Assembly: GCA_964607765.1 (NCBI GenBank)
Contig: CAZSNT010000009.1
Coordinates: 36,810 to 100,809, forward strand
DNA: 64,000 nucleotides
Origin: CAZSNT01 sp964607765
GTDB lineage: Bacteria > Verrucomicrobiota > Lentisphaeria > Oligosphaerales > JABHEG01
Direction of reading: 5' to 3'
Part shown: one piece after another, positions 60,301 through 64,000 of the stretch
How positions within the stretch are numbered: the first letter of the stretch is position 1
How the letters are laid out: every line of letters begins with the position of its first letter
The notes under the pieces: model-generated
Told to the model about the DNA's origin: nothing
What the model saw: the letters and a program-made list of their open reading frames with translations, nothing else
Database searches by the model: none
Translations under genes and position numbers: made by a program

Positions 60301-62674
60301 CGCGGGTCTCTTTCGGGTAGCAGGCGGCAAACTGGGGAAGCTCAATGAGCTGGTCGAATGTCAGCGGCTCGGAAGAATCGGTGTTGTAGAGCAACCGCAG
60401 AACGGCAATGAAGAGCTCCTGCATTTGCGGTCTGAGATTGAGCCTGACCAACCGTTCCCGTGCCGCGGTGATGCTCTTGACCAGAGGCTTGCCCTGGAAG
60501 ACCTGTGTCTGGTTCTCGCCACGCTCCAGAAAGGCCCCGCGCTCCAACCAGGCGATGGCCGTTTTCACCTTTGTGTCCGCCGCCTTCTCACGGGATTCGA
60601 TCAAGATCTCATCCTGCACGCTTTCCTCCCGCAGGATCTCGCCGGAGGTAAGCACCACATCCCCGCCCCCCTTTCCCGGCCTGTTGGCGGCGTTGCGGAC
60701 GGCCTTCAGAATAGTCGCGATGTCCCGCCGCGTGAGCTGAGAATAGGCTCCGAGCTCAAACTGGTCATCCAGATCAGCTCTGTCGAAAAGGAGAATGCAG
60801 CGTGCGAGTTCCCGGTCTCGCCCGGCACGCCCCGCTTCCTGGAGGTAGTTCTCGAGCGACCCCGGTGTATCGATGTGCACGACAAGTCGTACATTCTCTT
60901 TGTCTATCCCCATGCCAAACGCATTCGTGGCGCAGATGACCTGGATCTGTCCTTCGATGAACGCTTCCTGTCGGGCGCGTTTGTCTGGAGCTTTCAGGCC
61001 GGCATGAAAGCACGCAGCTGACCACCCCTTCTCCTGCAGGTACCTGGCCGTCTCCTCGGCTGTGCGGCGACGCCCGCAGAAGACGATTGCCGCTCCGTCA
61101 TCTGGGTTGGGAAGGGTCTCCCGAAGAACGGCGTCAACATGGGGCATCTTGCGCGGGCGATCCACGAGTTGGACTTCGTACGCCAAGTTCGGGCGGTCCA
61201 CGCCGCCTCGGAAAACCTGAAGCTGATATCCGAGTTCGTCGCGGAAGTGTTCAACTATTTCCGCTTCCACATCGTGCTTGGCCGTGGCGGTGTAGCAGCA
61301 GACGGGTGGGGGTTCTGCGCCCTGTTCTCGGGCCTGCTCTCGGATGAAACGGGCTGCGTACAAGTAGTCCGGCCTGAAGTCGTGACCCCACTTCGACAGA
61401 CAATGGGCTTCGTCAAAGACCCAACAACCGATTTCGCGACACTCCACGGCTTGGCGGAACGAACGGTTCCGAAGCTGTTCGGGCGAGACGTAGAGGATGG
61501 CGGTGTTCCCTAGGCGAACACGTTCCAGGACCGCTCCCCGCTCCGGCGGTGTCAGCATTCCGTAGAGTGCTCCCGCGAATCCCGTACCGGTCTTCGCCAG
61601 CAGATTGTCAACTTGGTCCTTCATGAGTGCCTGCAACGGTGAAATGACCACCGTCAATACGCCGCGGCGCACATACCGGACCAAGGCCGGAATCTGATAA
61701 CAGAGAGACTTGCCTCCTCCGGTCGGCAGAATGGCCAGCAGAGACTTGTCCCGCATTCCCGATTCCACGATGTCCCGCTGCAGACTCCCGCCTTCCCGAT
61801 TCTTGGGTTGCGGTCGAAAATCCTCGAACTCGAAAAACTGGCGCAGCTGCTTTCTCGGGTCATGAATGTCGGTGCAATATGGGCAGACGGAATCCTCGCA
61901 TGGCACATCCCGAAGCTCACGGAGAATGCGCGCAACGTCCGGGTGTTCATGACGCACCCAGGAGGGAAGCACGGAATTGCCTCCCGCGACCCGAAGCCAG
62001 GACAGACAGTAGGCCATCACCCAACTGTCGGGGAAGGTGTCAAGGCGCCTGCTGAACAGTCGCCTCAGTCCAGTCGAGCAGGCTTTGCTCATCGATTCCG
62101 TAACCAGTACGTCCCAGGCCTGATCCGATGTGAGTTTGGGTGCCCCCAGTTCGCCCAGCAATCCCGCCAGGTACGGAATTCCCGGTACTCCCTCGAGTCG
62201 CTTTTCGAAACAGTGACGGTAGAACCCTGTGATCTTGGGCTGCACATCACTCAGATTCCGCAAGACGTCGGATTCGTCCTTGAGCAACACCCGGGACAGC
62301 TCGGAGTCACGCACTGGATCATTCTTGGAGTCGCTAAGGAGCTTGTAACCCTTGACGAGACGATGATACGGGTTCTCGGGGAAAGCTATGGGAGAGAGCG
62401 CGAGCGTGTCGATCAGCGGCTTGCGCAAGAGCTTGAGGCCCGGGGCGCATTTGATCAGCCTGGGGATGTCATGGCGCAGGATATTGTGTCCGGCTACGAA
62501 TGCAGCGCCGCCGGCAAACTCATCCAACTCGTGCAGTGCACACTGGAGGTCTTTCGGGGGCTTGAGGTCGAATGACTGCTCCCCCAGCACCGCGCCAATG
62601 TGCGAGATCCGGTCTCCCGGGGTCAATTCGAGGTCCAGGAAAACCGTCTGCTCCTGTATCTCAGCCCAAGTCAT
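57374..62674 (-). CDS. Exonuclease-RecQ-UvrD fusion protein
   Basis: 1,766 residues in one frame. Residues 1-130 are a DnaQ-like DEDD 3'-5' exonuclease (FLDLE, AGHNILRHD, then NDPVRD). Residues about 290-650 are a RecQ-type SF2 helicase: ILPTGGGKSLCYQIPAL, VFDEAHCLSKWGHDFRPDY, ATNAFGMGIDKENVR, QEAGRAGRD. The middle (about 650-1090) is helical/winged-helix-like, without the usual RecQ zinc cluster. Residues about 1110-1610 are a UvrD/PcrA-type SF1 helicase: VMAGPGAGKTRVVSHR, LVDEYQDIDETQ, VGDDDQSIYGWRDA, VTAHAVKGLEFDHVLI, YVAMTRARHTL. All catalytic motifs look intact. A role in DNA repair or anti-phage defence is inference. Confidence 0.92.
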   Translation of the reverse strand: MTWAEIQEQTVFLDLELTPGDRISHIGAVLGEQSFDLKPPKDLQCALHELDEFAGGAAFVAGHNILRHDIPRLIKCAPGLKLLRKPLIDTLALSPIAFPENPYHRLVKGYKLLSDSKNDPVRDSELSRVLLKDESDVLRNLSDVQPKITGFYRHCFEKRLEGVPGIPYLAGLLGELGAPKLTSDQAWDVLVTESMSKACSTGLRRLFSRRLDTFPDSWVMAYCLSWLRVAGGNSVLPSWVRHEHPDVARILRELRDVPCEDSVCPYCTDIHDPRKQLRQFFEFEDFRPQPKNREGGSLQRDIVESGMRDKSLLAILPTGGGKSLCYQIPALVRYVRRGVLTVVISPLQALMKDQVDNLLAKTGTGFAGALYGMLTPPERGAVLERVRLGNTAILYVSPEQLRNRSFRQAVECREIGCWVFDEAHCLSKWGHDFRPDYLYAARFIREQAREQGAEPPPVCCYTATAKHDVEAEIVEHFRDELGYQLQVFRGGVDRPNLAYEVQLVDRPRKMPHVDAVLRETLPNPDDGAAIVFCGRRRTAEETARYLQEKGWSAACFHAGLKAPDKRARQEAFIEGQIQVICATNAFGMGIDKENVRLVVHIDTPGSLENYLQEAGRAGRDRELARCILLFDRADLDDQFELGAYSQLTRRDIATILKAVRNAANRPGKGGGDVVLTSGEILREESVQDEILIESREKAADTKVKTAIAWLERGAFLERGENQTQVFQGKPLVKSITAARERLVRLNLRPQMQELFIAVLRLLYNTDSSEPLTFDQLIELPQFAACYPKETRDRLRQNGKTEAHLMAGVLAQMEQAGLVEKGTLLTAYVNRGVRGDSSKRLERVCQLDRDLGAIMQESAPDPEGWLALSLRRLNQRLLDEGHEGCTPRDVLKLLRSLEQDGRGMAGEAGSVSLRFIDPDRYRVRLNRSWESLRKTADIRRNAGLLVLKTVLRKVGHGVKGSQLLVSFTLAELADALRGDLVLAGQLRDPLAAAERALLFLHEQKVIILQQGLAVFRQAMHLDLMKEGRGRRYTTKDYRPLQRHYAERVFQIHAMGQYAEFGLRKIAEALHFVGSYFSMPRAEFIERFFGDRKEIVHRPVTAEKLREIVDALRNPAQESIVTAPLEHNLLVMAGPGAGKTRVVSHRCAYLVKACRQPPRSILVLCFNRRAAITLRCRIADLLGDAARFITIQTYHGLAMRLLGRSFSRDEGGLKSEEEIDFDGLLKNAVAMLEGRGPVVESANADDVRDQALAGYRHILVDEYQDIDETQYRMVSAIAGRLRDDDNERLSIMAVGDDDQSIYGWRDANVVYIRRFEEEYRAEQRFLVENYRSSGHIIQVSNRLVAHNRDRMKTEHAIQVNRTRRDDPPGGAWEATDPEGRGRVEMIAVPNAETQAWALAKEIARIRALDPETRWSEIALIARRHEELDSVRVFLESRGVPVAADFERRSMPNLWRLREIREWLNRLENSDPYVSVTDLLGGLRTLRQEANPWQALLLDVLRELEILWGDAEQAREDVREAVYEALVDRRRELRIEDGVQLVTAHAVKGLEFDHVLILDGGWQRKRGREEQEEERRVYYVAMTRARHTLRLFRRSDCRNPHTSLLRDGPDLLCRRVPDITGARTEDFSCLELRREMLGMRDLYVDYAGKFPPKAPIHRAIRGLSSGVELQMRRAKSDDLLLWTEQGVCIGKVSRKSAGLWRERLQSLVSVKVSAIVARTEEDAGPEHADFCRCPNWELPLVSVTYRNTGATQRAGTELLAAETAADYTA

Positions 62675-62745
62675 GCAACCCTCATACTACCCAGCCATCT
62701 GAACTGCGGCCCTTGAGTGGCTCTAACATGATTGGTTGTGCGGAC

Positions 62746-63144
62746 CTACGCCAAGATGCGGAAGAAGGCCAGCTTCGCAGCCTTCTTGTCGAAGGTGAGT
62801 CCGCTCTCGCAGCCACTTTCATGAGCCGCATGTGCAATCAGAATGTCGGCGAAGTCAGCATTGGTTTTCTTCCCCTCGATGAGCAGGGCCTGTATGACCG
62901 CGTCCTTTTCAAAGGCAAAGATGGGCATCCTCTTCATGTCCTCGATCGCACTCAGTATCTCGGAACGCGTCTTGCCGTAGGCGCTGCCAAGGACCCAGAT
63001 GACCTCAAGCAACACAAGCAAAGACACAAACAGGGCCTCGCGATCAGCCTCTGCCTGCCTGAGACGCGCATAGACTGCCTGGGCCTGGACCTCATCATCG
63101 CGCACCAGGAACCGGACGATCACGTTCGTGTCAAGGGCGATCAC
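62746..63144 (-). CDS. VapC-like PIN-domain toxin
   Basis: 132 residues starting at a GTG that overlaps the antitoxin stop (GTGA). PIN acidic residues are D5 (MIALDTNV), E47 (LLEVIWVL), D97 and D100 (NADFADILIA) and D119 (TFDKKA). The family cleaves RNA, often initiator tRNA or rRNA. Confidence 0.93.
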   Translation of the reverse strand: MIALDTNVIVRFLVRDDEVQAQAVYARLRQAEADREALFVSLLVLLEVIWVLGSAYGKTRSEILSAIEDMKRMPIFAFEKDAVIQALLIEGKKTNADFADILIAHAAHESGCESGLTFDKKAAKLAFFRILA

Positions 63145-63389
63145 GTGTTCCGGCTCCCCATGCGTGCCGCGATCGCGGCGTCCATGTCTTCGACTTTCAG
63201 CGCTGGCTGGTTGGGGTCGTGCAGTTTGCCGAACACTTCATCAACTGACTTCGTGATGGGTCTCACCAGAGCTTCGCTCGCCCCGTGAAGCACAAACTCG
63301 ATCCGATCTCCGGAGTGCAGATGCAGAGAGTCACGCACGGCTTTGGGGATCGTGACCTGTCCCTTGGACGTCAAAGTCGCAGTCGGCAT
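63141..63389 (-). CDS. AbrB/MazE-type antitoxin
   Basis: 82 residues from the ATG at 63389 (AGGAG upstream). The swapped-hairpin AbrB motif is TLTSKGQVTIPKAVRDSLHL, then GDRIEFVL. The C-terminal half should wrap the toxin. It is translationally coupled to the downstream PIN gene and probably represses its own promoter. Confidence 0.93.
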   Translation of the reverse strand: MPTATLTSKGQVTIPKAVRDSLHLHSGDRIEFVLHGASEALVRPITKSVDEVFGKLHDPNQPALKVEDMDAAIAARMGSRNT

Positions 63390-63416
63390 GGCCGTCTCCT
63401 TTCTTTGTAGGCGCCT

Positions 63417-63446
63417 CCTTACAATATAGTAAGGGCGGTGTGTCAA
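63417..63446 (-). promoter_or_regulatory. Toxin-antitoxin promoter and palindromic operator
   Basis: TTGACA (63446-63441) on the minus strand is followed by the inverted repeat CCTTAC-TATATT-GTAAGG (63434-63417), with half-sites complementary. It lies 28 nt before the antitoxin ATG, the position expected for antitoxin autoregulation. Confidence 0.6.
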
Positions 63447-63536
63447 GGCAACCCTTCCACCGCGAACAACGCGTAAGTCAGAACTGCGACCTGTGGTGTG
63501 GGCCCTCGCCCTGCCCACCGACTGATGATGGCCGCC

Positions 63537-64000
63537 CTATCTCAAGGCCTCCCTGGCATGGCTGAGTAGAAGCACCAAGCCAGACATGACCGTCATAATC
63601 ACGACAAACCACATCAGCAGCTCGGCCAATGTCTGCGTTCTGTAGAGCGCCGTGCCGATGTTCCCAATGAGCAGCCATTGGATTACGTAGGCCGTTGTGA
63701 CGTGCCTGCCCAACCACTTGAGATACTGGCACACGGAGGACTGCCCGCATGTCCCGTCCACGACCCGCAGAAATCTCATCCACAACATCAGCAAGAGCGC
63801 AATCCAAAGGAATGCTTGATACCCGTGATGGTAGTACTGGGGCAAGTCGACCAGGCTTGCCGTCACGAATATGCCGAAAAACGCCAGCAGTAACACCCCG
63901 AACATCCAGCCGAGCACGGTGAATCGACGGGGCAGCTTCGCCTCAGCGTACCAGTGACGGGGCGATACGCCGACGGCATACCCCACGAGCGGGTAGGCCA
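63537..64000 (-). CDS. Membrane acyltransferase-like protein, 3' part only
   Basis: At least 154 C-terminal residues; the start is beyond the right edge. Four membrane helices are seen (about LGWMFGVLLLAFFGIFVTA; AFLWIALLLMLWM; TTAYVIQWLLIGNIGTALY; LMWFVVIMTVMSGLVLLL). The WLGRHVTTAYVIQWLLIGN segment resembles the C-terminal part of membrane acyltransferases of the heparan-alpha-glucosaminide acetyltransferase-like group. The assignment is tentative. Confidence 0.6.
   Translation of the reverse strand, partial: AYPLVGYAVGVSPRHWYAEAKLPRRFTVLGWMFGVLLLAFFGIFVTASLVDLPQYYHHGYQAFLWIALLLMLWMRFLRVVDGTCGQSSVCQYLKWLGRHVTTAYVIQWLLIGNIGTALYRTQTLAELLMWFVVIMTVMSGLVLLLSHAREALR

Overview
The window is GC-rich bacterial DNA with nearly every gene on the minus strand. 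It probably comes from a metagenome-assembled or draft genome, because it contains a 100-N scaffold gap inside a tandem repeat. The best taxonomic clue is a five-gene block at 9.4-17.7 kb. Its order and domain content match the Amuc_1102-1101-1100-1099-1098 pilus-like cluster of Akkermansia. Together with a FloA-type flotillin, a large zinc-ribbon Ser/Thr kinase and glycan-degrading enzymes, this points to the PVC superphylum (Verrucomicrobiota / Kiritimatiellota / Lentisphaerota). That placement is inference from gene content; no marker gene was searched.

Layout. 1-7,550: the 5' part of a giant secreted protein gene (more than 2,500 codons, running off the left edge) with about 14 degenerate acidic repeats. 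7.7-9.4 kb: an orphan HEPN-domain gene, an 18-bp tandem repeat around the assembly gap, a perfect 16-bp hairpin and two REP-like palindromes. 9.4-17.7 kb: the pilus-like cluster, encoding a secretin, Amuc_1099-, 1100- and 1102-like proteins and a PilM-PilN fusion. 17.9-20.3 kb: floA and guaB. 20.8-24.2 kb: the conserved rpmH-rnpA-yidD-yidC-jag block, with a hidden 44-residue rpmH. 24.3-28.9 kb: the glycine cleavage operon gcvT-gcvH-gcvPA-gcvPB behind a promoter with a palindromic spacer. 29.2-30.0 kb: a plus-strand membrane-anchored protein I do not recognise. 30.1-32.5 kb: mutS2.

32.6-42.7 kb is an exopolysaccharide/O-antigen cluster. It holds an asparagine synthetase-like amidotransferase, three family-2 glycosyltransferases, a methyltransferase, a Wzy/WaaL-like polymerase, an FdtA-FdtB pair for a 3-amino-3,6-dideoxyhexose, and a large membrane protein. 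42.8-57.4 kb holds lon, a GH20-like hexosaminidase, rhamnulokinase, a kinase/phosphoesterase pair, htpG and a GH95 fucosidase, consistent with use of fucose- and rhamnose-containing glycans. 57.4-64 kb holds a 1,766-residue exonuclease-RecQ-UvrD fusion, a VapBC-type toxin-antitoxin pair and the end of a membrane acyltransferase-like gene.

The most unusual items are: the giant repeat protein, whose N-terminus seems to have absorbed spacer-type repeats; the three-module exonuclease/helicase fusion; and Met/Gly/Asp-rich or Gly/Asp-rich inserts in three consecutive pilus-cluster proteins.
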